Assembly: GCA_029964075.1 (NCBI GenBank)
Contig: CM057142.1
Span: forward strand, 33,110,392-33,174,391
Direction of reading: 5' to 3'
Length of the DNA stretch: 64,000 nt
DNA from: Patiria pectinifera
Lineage: Eukaryota; Echinodermata; Asteroidea; Valvatida; Asterinidae
Shown: positions 24,960 to 37,660 of the stretch, piece by piece
Layout of the letters: each line of letters opens with the position of its first letter
Numbering within the stretch: position 1 is the first letter of the stretch
Position numbers and translations under genes: made by a program
Notes under the pieces: model-generated
The model's input: only the letters and a program-made list of their open reading frames with translations
Databases searched by the model: none
What the model was told of the DNA's origin: nothing

Positions 24960-25125
24960 CTTGGCACATCAATGAAAACGCCAACTACAAGATATAAAAT
25001 AACTTTTCATCAAAACATTGTGATTTTTGGAATCGGTCGCAACAGCACCAAAAGATACGAGGTTGAACTAGCCGACCATCCGTCGCTATAGCAACTGTGT
25101 TGGAGGATGTACACGACCGCGGAAA
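24960..25125. promoter_or_regulatory. Probable bidirectional SPATA17/GPATCH2 promoter
   Basis: This short CpG-containing stretch lies before the SPATA17 start codon and holds the X-box. GPATCH2 points the other way, and its first annotated exon begins with an acceptor, so its untranslated first exon should lie in or near here. No TATA box is seen. The extent is estimated. Confidence 0.5.
25082..25095 (+). promoter_or_regulatory. RFX X-box before SPATA17
   Basis: GTCGCTATAGCAAC fits the ciliary X-box consensus RYYNYYATRRNRAC at every position and ends 30 bp before the SPATA17 ATG. RFX factors drive ciliary genes through such sites. The match and position are seen; binding is inferred. Confidence 0.7.
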
Positions 25126-28100
25126 ATGGCGACCGTCATAAGATTACTGCGGCGGACTCCAAATATAATGGAGCAAGTTTTTGAGAGAAACAGGTATCTT
25201 CAGTAATTCTTTTTGTTATTTTTTTATGATGAGATAATTAATAAGTAAATTAACATGAATCTGTCGTTGTAAAAAGTAAGATAAGGCGCTGGTTTCTTGA
25301 AAAACAGTCGGAACGGCAACGTGTTTACTTGGCCTAATTTCCAGTTTGCCAACTTCGCCCCAGGCCCCACTGGCATTAGACCCGTGAACGTGGCTTGTAA
25401 ACTACGCCACGTTGTTGTGTCATTTTGAACCTGGCGAAATTGTCCCTCTGACTCCCTGCGTAACACACACTGGATGTTATTTTGCCCATGTAATAAGTAC
25501 TCACATATGAAGCTGTCTTAAAATCCGTTTGCACGTCAAAACTTGCATTTGACGAAGTTTGAGGAAAATTCTGGCCCCGATTTTCCGGTTTATGAAGTCC
25601 TGCTAGCTGCCATTTTCTCCCAAGTGACGCATGCGCATTGCGTTTTATTGTACCGTCCTTCGTATAATTCTGCGGCTGTTTACTGTCACAGCTAAAAGAG
25701 ACATCGTTTTAGACAAGTTTCAAGTCCTTTCCTCTCTCACCGCACCGCACGCTGGCGCACGTGCGCCCACTTGCGTGAGCACACACGTACACGTCATGAG
25801 CCGAACAGCCAATCGGGTGCGGGGTTGGTTTTTTTTCGGGATTGCGACATGAAACAGCCGTCAATCTGTCCAAGCGACTCGTCCGGGGTCATTTGTTAGG
25901 GTCACTTGTCGTGTAAAAATGAAATTTCTGTACACGTTCGTATGGGTCTTTACTGATGGGCAAATTTCGTCGAAATTACAAAGCCTAAACAATCGGACGG
26001 GCAAATTTAGATTTCTAGGTGAGTACTCAACACCCATACGGAATTATGTAGCCGGATCGATTTTCGCTAGGTTCAAAATGACACAACAACGTGGCGTTGT
26101 ATACAACGCCACGTTCACGGGTCTACACTGGCATTTGCCACTGCACTTCGTCCCATTTGGAACTTCGACCCAGGTTTAGAAGTAGGGCCTACATTTAGGC
26201 CCTTCATTAATTATGTTGTGGATAACCTTGGGATAGGCCTAGTTTAACTAGTTACTCATGAAGCTCTGTGTTTTGTTACTTTGACTTTGGAACTTTGCTT
26301 TTTTGCACGCCTTTGACTTTGTATTTTTGAATTGTGCTTTCCAATTCCATAAATAATGGATCTATCAATTGTTTCTAAGCGATTTGTTTTAACCTAATTG
26401 TATTTTGTGATGAATTAATATTATCCTGCCGCCATCATAATTTGGGAGTAGGCCCCTAATTGCAGAATACCCCGCCACGCGAAAATTCCCCCCTAAATAT
26501 AAAGGCAGTGGATATTTTGCCGGAGACGGCAAACCTTCAGTAAACGTTAGTTTGCCGGATATGCACTGAACATGCGCAGTTACTGTTTTTTTGTACTTAA
26601 ACATTTTCCGGTGACAAATTTTAGTCTGGCTCCATGCCAATATTATCGTTGTATTTTTGTATTAACAAGATGGGAATCAGACCATTTTATAATTTCGGAC
26701 TTTATTTCCCTTTATTAAAAAAATCCTCCAGAGCCACAAATCTGAAAAAGAAAAAGTAATACTCTGCAATAAAATGTTTGAGACATATTAAAATAATAAA
26801 AGAAGAATATTCTTATTTATTTGGGGATGGAAAAAAAAACCCTTAAAATTGTGGCGGGGTCAGGATTCGAACTCGGGACATCCCACTCACTAGAGCTATT
26901 GCTTAACCACTGCACCGACTGTGCTACACAACTTTGGTGGGAATTTAATACATCTTATAATTCAGCCCTATCTTAAAGAGTACAGCGCCCTCTGTTGATA
27001 TGGATTGCCGCCGGCAAACCTTTAGTAAACATTAGTTTGCCGTCATTACCTCCAGCAAAATATCCACTATCAAATATAAATGGCTACGCAGTCGGAAAAT
27101 GTTGCAGAAATGTCCAAAGTAGGCCTACACATGTAGATGTCGGGAAGTGGATACGCGGATACAATATACGGGGTGGATTTGAGCGCTGGAGGGTCTAAAG
27201 AGGGCGCTATTTCCCTGTATTAAGAAATGCGGCCAGCAGGGACAACGTGAATTGAATGGGGAGCAGGGGTTAAATAAATCTAAGTCCAAAGTAGGTGCCA
27301 GGAAGTGGATACAGGGATACGGGGTGGACTTTATTTTTAGCGGAGGAAAATATTTTTGAGAACGAAGCATCCATATCCATGTTAAAAAATAACGAAGGCA
27401 GAGACAACGTGAGTTGAATGGGGAGCAGGGGAAAAAACGTCTAAGTCTAAAGTAGGTGCCGGGAAGTGGATATGCGGATACGGGGATACGGGGTGGACTT
27501 TATTTGTAGCGGAGGAAAATATTTTTGAGAACGAAGCATCCATATCCATGTTGGAAAATAACGAAGGCAGAGACAACGTGAGTTGAATGGGGAGCAGGGG
27601 AAACACGTCTAAGTCCAAAGTAGGTGCCGGGAAGTGGATACGCGGATACGGGGTGGCACACACGTGTGGTTTCGGTTGAGCATCCAAGCATGACTCCGTA
27701 TCCGCGTATCCGGATACGAGGTGGGATACGTGAGTGGTGGGGTATTCTGCAATTGTGCCATAATTTGCGCATGTTAATATTCGCGCAACTACCTTTGCCA
27801 TTGCATAATTTTTGTTAAGTCATTAGGACAATATACACGTAATTCTAAGCTTTGCTGGCCTTTGCTGATTGGAATTTCACTTCTCCTTCATTTGTGGTAA
27901 AAATCAAGGCAATACCGTTGAAGCAGATTTTTTGTAATATGAGTAGGACTCATAATATACAATTTTTTGTTGATTAGGCCTACAAGTACAAATACAATGG
28001 CCCATAGAGTAGCAAAAATTTTGACAAATTTTACGAACGTACATCGTCTGCAAGACAAAAAGTACAACAACAATTTTTAGTGATTATCTCCTGACGACAG

Positions 28101-31100
28101 AGGGCGGAAAAACAATATCGAGTATCAGAAGGAGCCTTGTGCTCTTTTAATTTTTTACAGAAATGTTCATTGATTTTCTCAGCTGATACAAAATTGTGTC
28201 CAAAGCAAAGGAGCCATAACCCTTTCTAGTTCATGTAGTTTCTACAGAGCTACAATTTTGTTGGAAAGAAACAAAATAGCTCATGCTTCCTCAAAGTGTT
28301 TACCTGCAAAATTTATTGCAAAATTACGAATTTATAACAAAGGAAAGAAAAATAAGGAGGCGGCTAGGAAAAAAAGGAAGCTGGCAAGGATGAGAAACTG
28401 TTTTATTTTTTGTTACTTGGCCAAATCTCTGCATTCAATTTTAGTAAAGAATGTATTAATATGTCATAGGCCTATCATTATCGAGTATCACGTTTGAAAA
28501 AGAACAGAACTGTACATTACACAAATATTGAACGCTTCAAGTGGTGTAGTAAGACTAGCCTCCCGAGTGATCCATAGAGCATTCTAATATTTAGAATATA
28601 AAATGGAATGCTCCTTGGATCACCGAGGGAGGCTAGTTTTACTTCATTATGAGATAATGCATTCAGTATTTGTTTTATTACACTTAACCCACAGATTCTG
28701 CTTTGTTTTGATATTTTAAGTTAGGCCTTTATACTTCAATTTCAATACAAAATAGGTGGGAAATCAAATGTGTTTCTCTTGTCCAAACCACCCATTCACG
28801 AAATGTTTTAACCCAACCTTGTCGCACTGTCTTAGAAACAATACGCGCAACGCTCAATGCGCACACCAGCATGCAAAATACTGCGCCATGGGTATAGTAC
28901 TTTGGTTGCTAATGGTATAGAACTTTGGTTGCTGCGGGTATATAGCACTTTTGGCCATGCACATAAAGATAGCAAATATAGAAAGTAACATGTGAGGAAA
29001 GATTTCCATATACGAAGTTCACTCAACACTCTGTGTACAAACCCTATGAGAGTGGACTGAACAATTCTAAGTGTTTTCTAAGAAAATGCTTGTATTTTCT
29101 CACTGCTCAAATTGACTTTGATGATATGAAATTGCTATCTGAGGGCTTGTTAGTCAATACAGAGGAAAATTAGTGAACTTCTCATGTGACTCGCTCTCGG
29201 CCAATCAAGACACAGAATCTGTGGATGTGTTATAGATATAACTATATTGACCTGGATCCTTCTAACATTAGGATTGAAAAGTCAAATGGGACTGTGCCGA
29301 ATATAATCCTACCAAATATCTGATATTCAATCATCCACCAAATACCGAAAAAGCATTTTCCCGAGTAGAAATAAGAATATTTAAAAAAAATTTGAGCGGT
29401 CTCGAGAAGATGACGAAAATATTCAGTTGCGTGGTCTTATTATTTGCCAGATGCCACATTTTTTGGTAGACAGCCACTTTACAATCATGACTTAAGAGCT
29501 TCAATGAGAAAATTAGTCCCAAACTCCTAATTAGAATCTTTAAAATCTGTCAGATCAGGTATCAGCTATAGTCAGCTACCTCAAGAAAATACATACATAA
29601 TGTTGTTAATATGTTATGTAGGTCAGTGTCAATATTCAAATATTCGATTAGATCCTAGTTAATTGAATGTATACATGTATTAAATAATGCACAGCACTAT
29701 AACATTTGCCCCTTCAACTTTTGTTAAAACTGTTGTTCATGTTTGATAAAGGGTTTTTTTTGGAGAGGGAGATGTATATCAGGTCATGAAAACATCTGAT
29801 GATCTGCAAGTTTTCATCTGTTATGTATAACGATTCTCCAGACTTATAACCATGCAGCTTGCGAGAAAAAGGCAGTCGGAACTAGATAAGAAAATGAAGG
29901 GAAAAAAATACTGATTAATTCACACATTTTCTGTATTTTCTGGTCAGGGCTTCTGAGGAGCAGCGATGGTTGGAATGGAAAGCTTCGGTCCACATCCAGG
30001 CATGGTTCCGGGCCGTCAGGGTGCGGTCCTATCTCAAACACATGCACCGGTGCGCCACGGTGGTGCAGAAACAGTGGCGGGGCTACCTAGGCAGGGCCTT
30101 TGTAAGGATACTAATCAGGAACCAGGTGCTTATCATGCGACAGAACTTCTACAATGCCATGGCCACAATTGTAAGTTATTCTTTGTTTTGGGGGTTTTTT
30201 TTAGCTTAGATGTTAAATTTCGTAATAAGGTTGCTGGTTTCCTACACTGTTAATGGTAATATACAACATTTGTATGAATTATAAAAGATGAAACCACCAA
30301 ATAATGATACCTTACTTGACTGCAAGTAAAAAAAAGTCTCAAGCAATCCTGTGAAATCATTGTGGCTGGGGTGCTGTCATTTTCAAGATAAGTGGAATTT
30401 TGTAACATTTTCCAATGACGGTTCAGCTGAACCATCATTGGGAAAAATAAACGGCTTTTCTAAATTACTGACCCAAATTGATCATATTTAGTTAGGCCGC
30501 ATTTTGCTTGCAATCGATTACATATCTGTGAACGGGCGCAAGCAAGTTTGGATCCCTGACCTGACAATTCCCTAAAGTCTATAAATTGTTCCATTTTGTC
30601 TGAAGCATCGGGTCACTGAACAGCATTTTTTTCGTGTTTTTTTTTTCTCAGTGACTCAGTGTAGCAGTATTTGCTATAAAATACTGATCCCCAAATTCGT
30701 CCATTTCTGAAACTTACAGCAAAAGCAAATGTTGTATATTGGTACCTTTAAGCAAGAAGTTTGACACTAGTTTAGGCATTTTAGGACAATATGAATACCC
30801 TGCGACTCAAGTCAGTCAGTGACTGAGTCAGTTAGAGGACAAAAATAATGTTCTTTCAGGTCCAATAAAAGCTTCACAACTAACAAATGATTGTCTTGTC
30901 ATATTATGCAGCATTCAAGATTCCTGCCCACTGTAGGTCTACTTCAGTTGGAAATTGTATAATTGCAAATTTGTCAACATAAACCTTTCGTAAATGTTGC
31001 CTGCAGATTCCAACCTTTCTTGAGTCAAGCTTCTCTGGTCCAAATAATTGATATTATTTTGGCAAATTATTGTGACAATTGCAGATCCAGAAAATGTGGC

Positions 31101-34100
31101 GGGGCTTTTACACAAGGAAGTACATCTTCAATTACTACAGTCGGAAGAGGTACCTCGAAGGGTTGCTTGTGAAAAACCAGATTGTAAGGTGAGAAATGAC
31201 AGAACAAAAAAGGGAAACCTGAGGCTAAGGCCCCCCCCCCCCCAAGTCTCCGGTTTCTGGTATGCGCGCGTCGCCGTAGCCATGCGCGTCTGCAAAATAA
31301 AGAAGGTTTTTTTTGTGTAAATGTAAGATGATGTCTTATAACCGCCAAACTCTCTGGTTTGACTGGAATCCTGCTGCTGCAGAATTTTAACGTGTTTTTA
31401 GATGGGGTTCAATTTCAATTCAATTTCAATTTCAATTTTTTAGATGGGGTTCAATCGAGTATAAGCTTTATGTGGCCTCTCTTGGCTCCCATATATTTTG
31501 CACTAAATTTAGTCGGGCACCATATGCAGTCTTCAGCCGTCATTTGAAGAAAAAAAAGGGGAAAAAAAAGCCACGTCGCCGCACCACTTCTGGGGCAAGC
31601 TCCATACCAGAAACCGAAGACTTTTGTTTTTTGGCCTAAGGCTTTGACTTTGGCTTAGACTTTTTGTCATTGAAACACTGAATTGAATATCCATAGCCAT
31701 TGACAAAAATGCCTTTTTCAGACACATCATAATAAAGCTACATCAACATACACTTACGTTTACTTTTGTCTACCCCTTTTATTTCAGGCAAGAACTTGAG
31801 GAATACAGTGAACAGAAAAACCACGAGAGGGCCATAGAATGGGAACAGAAGATGCAGCAGATGATAATAGACGACGCACGCAAACACCATTACCTTCTCA
31901 GCACACAAGTGGTAAGTCATTTGTTGAGTCTGGGTCAGAGTCTGAGGCAGTCACAGCAAAAAAGATTTGTATTTTAGTTTTTGTGCAGAGGCACTTTAGT
32001 TGCAAGCCTGTAGAAACATAGAGAGAGAAGTCAACAATGAAATAACAGTTTCAGAAATGGATGGAAAACCTTGCAATTACATTCACCCTACCCCACAGAA
32101 TTTATGCAGGTACTGAAAATCCAATCCACGTGTTGCCATGGATGGGATTCCCAAACCTGGGTCACTGAGGTGGATGATGGGAAAGTACTATGTTAGCAAG
32201 TAGATTTAGAGTCGATATGAGTCCAAATTTGATGGCAAAATAGGCCTTAAGTCTGGACCTGACCAGCCCTGGCTCTCTGTTCCAGAAGAATGACATGTAT
32301 TTGTTTAGCCTTGGCCATGTTGGCTGAAGTCAATCTAGATTTTCCTTATTTAGAAGACTCTCTGAAAAAAAAGGTTTGTTTTGTTTTGGGAACAAACAGA
32401 TCAGTTTTGTGAGCAGACTGGTTCCTAGTCCTTACATTATCGATACTGATTGTGGGGCAGGAACCAGCCTACCCCGCAATAATGGAATTATTGTCTGGCA
32501 GCCAATAATTTGAAATTGCAAAGTAATAATTCAACATCTATTATTAAAAACAGAGGCCGTTTTTTTTGGTCGATGCCTCGTTCAAAAGTGAATAACTCTT
32601 GTATTGCTAGAAAAAGAGTAATTTAGAAAAGGAATCTATTTTTCAGGATAAAACTCAAAAACAGCACAGGGAACGCATCTTTAATTCTACCCCATCAGCA
32701 GTTCCACAAAACATTTAATATTCGATCATCATATTTTATGCCACGATATAAACATATTTCATCCTGGTACCTACAACTGACAAACAGGTCCCCGGCATCT
32801 ACAACTCTCCCTTCCAACCTTATCCGGACGAGATGGAGATGATACTGCGGAGTGTCCAGCCCCGCCCGCCACCAGGACCCAAGCCAAAGAGAGACAATAG
32901 ATCAGGGATCGTCATCCCGCCGAGCCCCCCTCTACCACTCACTGAGCCCCTCCCACCCATCGGGGAAAGCAAAGTAAGTGTAGCCATCAGAGTTGTATTA
33001 GAGTCAGTTACAAGTGAATCATGAGCAAATCACAGGTCAATGAGAGTTCAATTACAAGTCAATCACAACTCAAATCACAAGTCATGTTGCAAATAATTTG
33101 AAATGCCCTTTTCATAGTCCCTGTTAAAGGGAAAATACAACATTTGCAAACATCAAAAAATAAAACTACCAAATCATTTTGAAATACCTTGCTGGACTGT
33201 TAGTGAATGACAGTGTAAAGCATCCTGTAAAATCATGGCACCTGGTATACTGTCATTTTCAAGAAAAGTGGTATTTTTGTATCAATTTCCAACGCTGATT
33301 GGCCGATCAGCGTTGGAAAAAAACTGGCTTTTTTTCAAATACTGGCCCCAATTGACCATCGCACTTGTTTGCAATCGATTACAAACCTATGAACGGGTAC
33401 GAGCCAGCTAGACTGGTTCCCTGACCTTACAATTCCCCAATGTATGTAAACTGCTCTGTTTCTTCTTATATGGAGTCAGGGAACCAGACTACAGGAAAAT
33501 GATCGTTTTTCTTGGTTTTTATAGCATTTTCAAACCCAAAACCTCAAAAAAGTCAGTGTAACTATATTTGCTATATATTTCCAACCCCCCAATTCCATCC
33601 ATTTCTGAAAATTACAGCAAAAGCAAATGATGTATATTCCCTTTAATGTCTTGTGACTTGAATCGAGACTGCATGAATTGTGATTTTGTCAATTGTGATT
33701 TGTCTTTTGATTGACCTGTAATGTCTTGGTTCCAATTCTGCACCAAGCAGTGAACAGGATGTTGTCGTTTTTATATTTTGTTCCCAAACAAAAATTGTGC
33801 ACAACATTGTATGTTTGTTTCGCCACATCAAACAGACCAAAATAGTTTGCATTTATCTATGGAACAGTACTTTCCTAGACATATTTTTGTTTAGTTATCT
33901 CTTCTGTAAGAGTTTCCTTTAAAAAAGAAACACATCAAATTGATTTAATATTAGGGATGTCCTCATTCGTATATCAGTTCCTTACTTACATTGGCTGGTC
34001 CGTGGGCAGGATTTTTTTAGAGTAAGTTTTCTGATAACAGAGTTGTAGTACTCATACTTGATACTCGTACTCAGTACAACTCAAGTACTTTTTAAGAATA

Positions 34101-36969
34101 CGTGTACTCGCTCGCGTACCCGAATATCATAACACTCGGACTGGAATTCACGGTACTTGTACTCAAGAAGCAAAGTACGTGGACTTGACTATTCAATATC
34201 GTTTTCCATCATCAAAGTACTTGTACTCAATTATAAGGACTCGGGGGAGGGGGGGCGGGAAGGGAATTGAGTAATTTAGTTTTAAATGCAAATAATAGTT
34301 GCCCCGCTTAGAGACGCATACGCTCCATTTTGGTGGTGTACGTTTCCACTCATTACTTGAGATATTAATTGTTTTCACCTGAGTACTCCATAAAGTACTC
34401 ATACTTGGAGGTTCAAGTACTCATACTTGTACTGTTAGGTCCAAGTACTCAGACTCGACTTCACAAAACTTGTACTCGAAGGTCCCAGTACTTGGACTCA
34501 GGTACCTGTACTCGTTCTCAAGGGTCAAAGTACTTGGATGCGAGTTGCACTCAATAGCACTCACCAGTACTTTGTACTCGCAAAGCACTTGACTACAACA
34601 CCAAGTCTTACACAGTCTTTCGATTCCGATCCAGTTGCAGGGGCCATTTAGAGCACCAGAAGATGTCGTCAAGCAGCGCTACAAGCCGCTACAGCCAACC
34701 CTGAGGGTAGCCACCTCCTATACATCGGTAGAGGAAGCACGAGAAGCCATGAAAGCTAAAGAGTGGGTCATGAGGGTTAATGACAACATGTAAGTAGCCA
34801 TTGTGGTTTAAACATGACACATATACAAATCCAACTTAGAGTGTGTAAGTCACGCCATGTTCACTTTTTCTGTGAACATCTTGGTACCAAACACTGACTA
34901 CTCCAGTCACAGACCCCCGTCTTTGAATATATACCCAGTTGTTATCCACCTGATCAATTAAACGGAAGTTGACGTCAACAATTTTAAATTTTCTAATAGT
35001 CATCAATTCGCAATATTTTCAGTTTGTTATAAATTTTACAGCTTTCTTTTTTTTCAAAATACCCATGTATTGTCCTTGATTGGATGGGCTCAGTCAGGAC
35101 ACAAAGTAAATTCAAAAAAAGTGGATGTTACACATGTTTTAGATCCTATACACCCACTCTTGTTTGACTATACTCCCGAGGACAATGCTTTGTGTTTCCC
35201 TTTATCCCTGTAATATAACACTCTCCCATAGACTAAGCACACAAACCTACTACACAGGACCGTTTTGAACAAAAGACCCAACGCCCGAGGACTGAAAGGA
35301 TCTGTTGTTCTCCCTTTGTGTGTCGGTTCTTGGGGGTTATGTAGAACCCTTTTCTTGTTGAGAATTGCTTGTGTACCAAAACCAAAGTTGTTTCAATGTA
35401 TGTTCACGGTGATAATGTGTACGAATTTATGCAATTTATGACAAATGATACCGAAAACAGTTGCACTTTTGTATACGTGCAAGTTGTGGTTTACACTCAC
35501 CTTGCACGTATACAAAAGTGCAACTTTTTTTTCGGTACCACTTGTCACAAATTGCATCATTTTGTACACATTATCACTGTTTTGGGCCAAACAAAGAGTA
35601 TGGCTGAATTGCTAAGGAATTTCTCTACTGATCAGTCATAATTTGAGCAAGGTGTGCTCAGTAGTTTTTGAGTTAGACAAAAAAGTATTAAGGGGGGACT
35701 TTCTTTTTTAGTTGAGTGTACGTTATATAATGTTATTTTTTTGTATACAGATTTGAACCTTTCACAAGACGAGACAGAGCCTATGATCCCCTACTTCATA
35801 CCACTTCCAAGTATGGCCACCTACCGTATGGGACTCGATTCTATCGAGAGACAGAGGAGTCCAAGAATATCACAGCGGTGGTAAGTCAGACAAAAATCAA
35901 TCTGACTTTGTCACTGTGAATGTTGGAGGGACACCAGGATCCCCAGCCACGCTGGAAATCAGAGAAAACCTTGAAAAGTTGTTTTCAGTTCTCCAGTCAT
36001 GGAAGACTCAGGGAAATTGGGATTTTTTTTTTAAAAATCAGGGAAAACTCTGAGAATTTGACAGTGGCCCAGAAGGGCAAGGTTTTTGCCAGTTTGGCGT
36101 ATGTGCGTCTCTGTTGCATATGAGGAAAGGGTGGCTATAAGCGGAGAAGGGAGGCCATCGCTTGTCAACAAATTGGCTGTGTATTATCAGTATCTTAGTT
36201 GCTTGGCTGCAACCACCTCTTGACTTCCCAGCAACCTCGTTGCAGTGAAAATATTTCTGGTGGAATTTTGGAAAATTTCTCAGGGATTAATGAGGAAAAA
36301 TTCGAAGAATTCTGTTTTTATAAAGTGCTGGGAACCCAGGACACAGTATGTGCATGTACATCTCTGTATGGTGGGATCCTAAAGTGGGTTAAAAATTATA
36401 TTTTTTTTCGGAAAGGGGAAACTTTGTATGGACCCCTGCTGCCTCTGCTGCTGTGCCTAGGGCCTCATAAGTAAGCAGTATGCTTCCCAATGTCAATATA
36501 TTGATAGCTCATTCAAGTTAATCACATTGAATTAATGCTTTCCTTTAAAAGTGTGTAGACCGAGAAATAAATTACTTTGTCTATTCCTTGTGGAGATGAT
36601 GTGGATTTGTGGAGTGCCGTGGTCCAGTGGTTAGGGGGTTCAGCTTAGGTGCTGTGGAACGTGGGTTCGAACCCGGACGGGGAACATGGTGCTTGTGTTC
36701 TTGGGAAAGACACTTTACTACAATTGTCTCTCTCCACCCAGGAGTATAAATGGGTACCTGTGAGGGTAGAGACCAGATCGAGCTGATCTCAAGCTTTTTT
36801 GAGACCTTTGGTATAAAGCGCTATAGATAAGCACCACATTATTATTCTCATAACAAACGTTTTGATTTTCCACTTTCACCCACAGAGGTTCCAGCCTGTA
36901 GTTTCCCCTATTCCTGTCTTTGAGAAACTCAACGACACTTATTCCAAGGGGACCGAGACAGTTCCATGA
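25126..36969 (+). CDS. SPATA17: Spermatogenesis-associated protein 17 (IQ-motif ciliary protein), 8 coding exons
   Basis: Exons: 25126-25193, 29948-30170, 31085-31188, 31788-31911, 32788-32973, 34641-34789, 35751-35880, 36886-36969. All introns are GT-AG and all phases agree, giving 355 residues (human about 361). The start MATVIRLLRR resembles human MATLARLQAR. Three calmodulin-binding IQ motifs follow: IQAWFRAVRVR (from residue 39), VQKQWRGYLGR (from 62) and IQKMWRGFYTRKY (from 98). Other shared blocks are HYLLSTQVVPGIYNSPF, QRYKPLQPTLRVA, VNDNIFEPF and TSKYGHLPYG. The family is known from sperm flagella and the axonemal central apparatus and is thought to bind calmodulin. The gene is divergent from GPATCH2, and an RFX X-box lies just upstream. 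Introns carry MITEs, a Harbinger-type element and a hAT-like element; exon 6 lies right beside the last. Possible poly(A) signals are near 37697 and 38766. What is inferred is cellular role; the identity is firm. Confidence 0.95.
25330..26175. mobile_element. Inverted-repeat element in SPATA17 intron 1
   Basis: Arms near 25340-25450 and 26055-26165 are inverted copies (both carry AGACCCGTGAACGTGGC and ACAACAACGTGGCG or its rc). The right arm contains a 28-bp perfect palindrome around GTTGTATACAAC at 26090-26117. Ends and duplication are not resolved. Confidence 0.55.
26436..27767. mobile_element. Element with 9-bp duplication, internal tandem repeat and tRNA-like segment
   Basis: CATAATTTG flanks both sides (26436-26444, 27759-27767). 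Both ends carry AATTGCAGAATACCCC or its rc. A second inverted pair (GTGGATATTTTGC, AGTTTGCCG) lies at 26490-26560 and 27000-27085. 27130-27660 holds about 3.3 units of a 160 to 168-bp tandem repeat. It lies in SPATA17 intron 1. Confidence 0.6.
26868..26952 (-). repeat. tRNA-like (SINE head) segment
   Basis: The minus strand reads CAGTGGTTAAGC (A-box-like) and GAGTTCGAATCCTGA (B-box), but the acceptor stem does not pair, so it is a tRNA-derived relic and not a tRNA gene. Confidence 0.5.
28546..28642. repeat. Hairpin/short MITE
   Basis: AAGACTAGCCTCCC and GGGAGGCTAGTTTTA are inverted, with inner GAGCATTC/GAATGCTC also pairing. It lies in SPATA17 intron 1. Confidence 0.7.
30250..30751. mobile_element. 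MITE family K1, copy 3 (inverted)
   Basis: TTAA at both ends (30250-30253, 30748-30751), with ATATACAACATTTG and CAAATGTTGTATAT. SPATA17 intron 2. Confidence 0.8.
31226..31639. mobile_element. PIF/Harbinger-type MITE, full copy
   Basis: TAA+GGCC ... GGCC+TAA, with inner inverted AGTCTCCGGTTTCTGGTATG and CATACCAGAAACCGAAGACT. SPATA17 intron 3, 37 bp after the donor. It contains a small (CAATTT)n tract. Confidence 0.8.
32380..32690. repeat. Dispersed repeat R, copy 2
   Basis: Shares GGAATTATTGTCTGGCAGCC with 53010-53330 and, inverted, 1262-1550. SPATA17 intron 4. Confidence 0.65.
33124..33646. mobile_element. MITE family K1, copy 4 (inverted)
   Basis: TTAA at 33124-33127 and 33643-33646; the inner termini pair over about 25 bp. 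SPATA17 intron 5. Confidence 0.85.
34037..34606. mobile_element. hAT-like element with AGTAC-rich ends, copy 2
   Basis: Left CAGAGTTGTAGTACTCAT and right GACTACAACACCA are inverted, and both ends hold AGTACTC-type arrays as at 2903-3481. The target duplication is not recognisable. It ends about 35 bp before SPATA17 exon 6. Confidence 0.6.
35404..35722. mobile_element. Mariner-type MITE, partial copy
   Basis: Palindrome around 35495 (GTATACGTGCAAG / CTTGCACGTATAC) and a right end GACTTTCTTTTTTAGTTGAG next to TGTA, as at 5333-6339. SPATA17 intron 6, ending close to exon 7. Confidence 0.65.
36603..36845 (+). mobile_element. tRNA-derived SINE, copy 2
   Basis: Head with GTGGTCCAGTGGTTAG (A box) and GGGTTCGAACCCG (B box), central CTTGGGAAAGACACTTTACT, CACCCAGGAGTATAAATGGG, and tail GCGCTATAGATAAGCACCAC then ATTATT. 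SPATA17 intron 7. Confidence 0.85.
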
Positions 36970-37254
36970 GAAGACACCAGATCTGGAAGAATCTCTCAAG
37001 CTAAAAATGTTCCTTTGAGCCTCCTTTTCTGTGGTGTGTCTGTGAATTTTATTTTTAGATATTAAATAGTGTAATAGTTTTTGTCTAAAACTGGAGAACA
37101 GTTATCAAGATTTTTACGTACATGGTCAATGTCCACCACCATGACCACAAAGTCTGTTTGCCCATAGACATTTGTTCATGCGAATTCATGAAAATCATGC
37201 AAAATTTCTGAAAATAGTCCTGCTAAGCGACTAATACTGTTGAACATTGGGTCT

Positions 37255-37660
37255 TTAATGGCATACAGGATCATTTGCATTTATTCCAAAAGTGACCTGA
37301 CAAATTTTTATCAAAAAGCTTTGCTTGGATTAAAGATCGTACTGGGTACTGAACACCCCTTGATATTATTCCGTCTGGCTTGCTGTCATTTAGAGGAAAT
37401 CAAGAAATGTAGGTGATTTCCAACAATTCAGTCAGTTGGCTGATTTTTGGAAATAAAGAGTGCTACAGAGTTAGGGGAAATCGTGTTTCATGATCCAAAG
37501 GTTGTGCATGGTTTTGCACTGTTTTCCTGAAAAGTGTAATACCCACCGAGTTGAAACTTTAACAGGTTAGGTTTTGAACATTCGTCTTTGGATTTTGAAT
37601 GGTGCTATTATTGGAAACAAACAGAATGCATGAAAAGCAAATGATCCTATATGCCATTAA
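37255..37660. mobile_element. MITE family K2, full copy
   Basis: TTAA+TGGCATACAGGATCATTTGC to GCAAATGATCCTATATGCCA+TTAA; just downstream of SPATA17. Confidence 0.88.

Noticed and set aside
26868-26952. A tRNA gene on the minus strand
   Set aside because: A and B boxes are recognisable, but the acceptor stem does not pair and the segment lies inside a repeat element.
29970-30209. A separate small IQ-motif gene
   Set aside because: It is exon 2 of SPATA17 with splice sites at 29948 and 30170.
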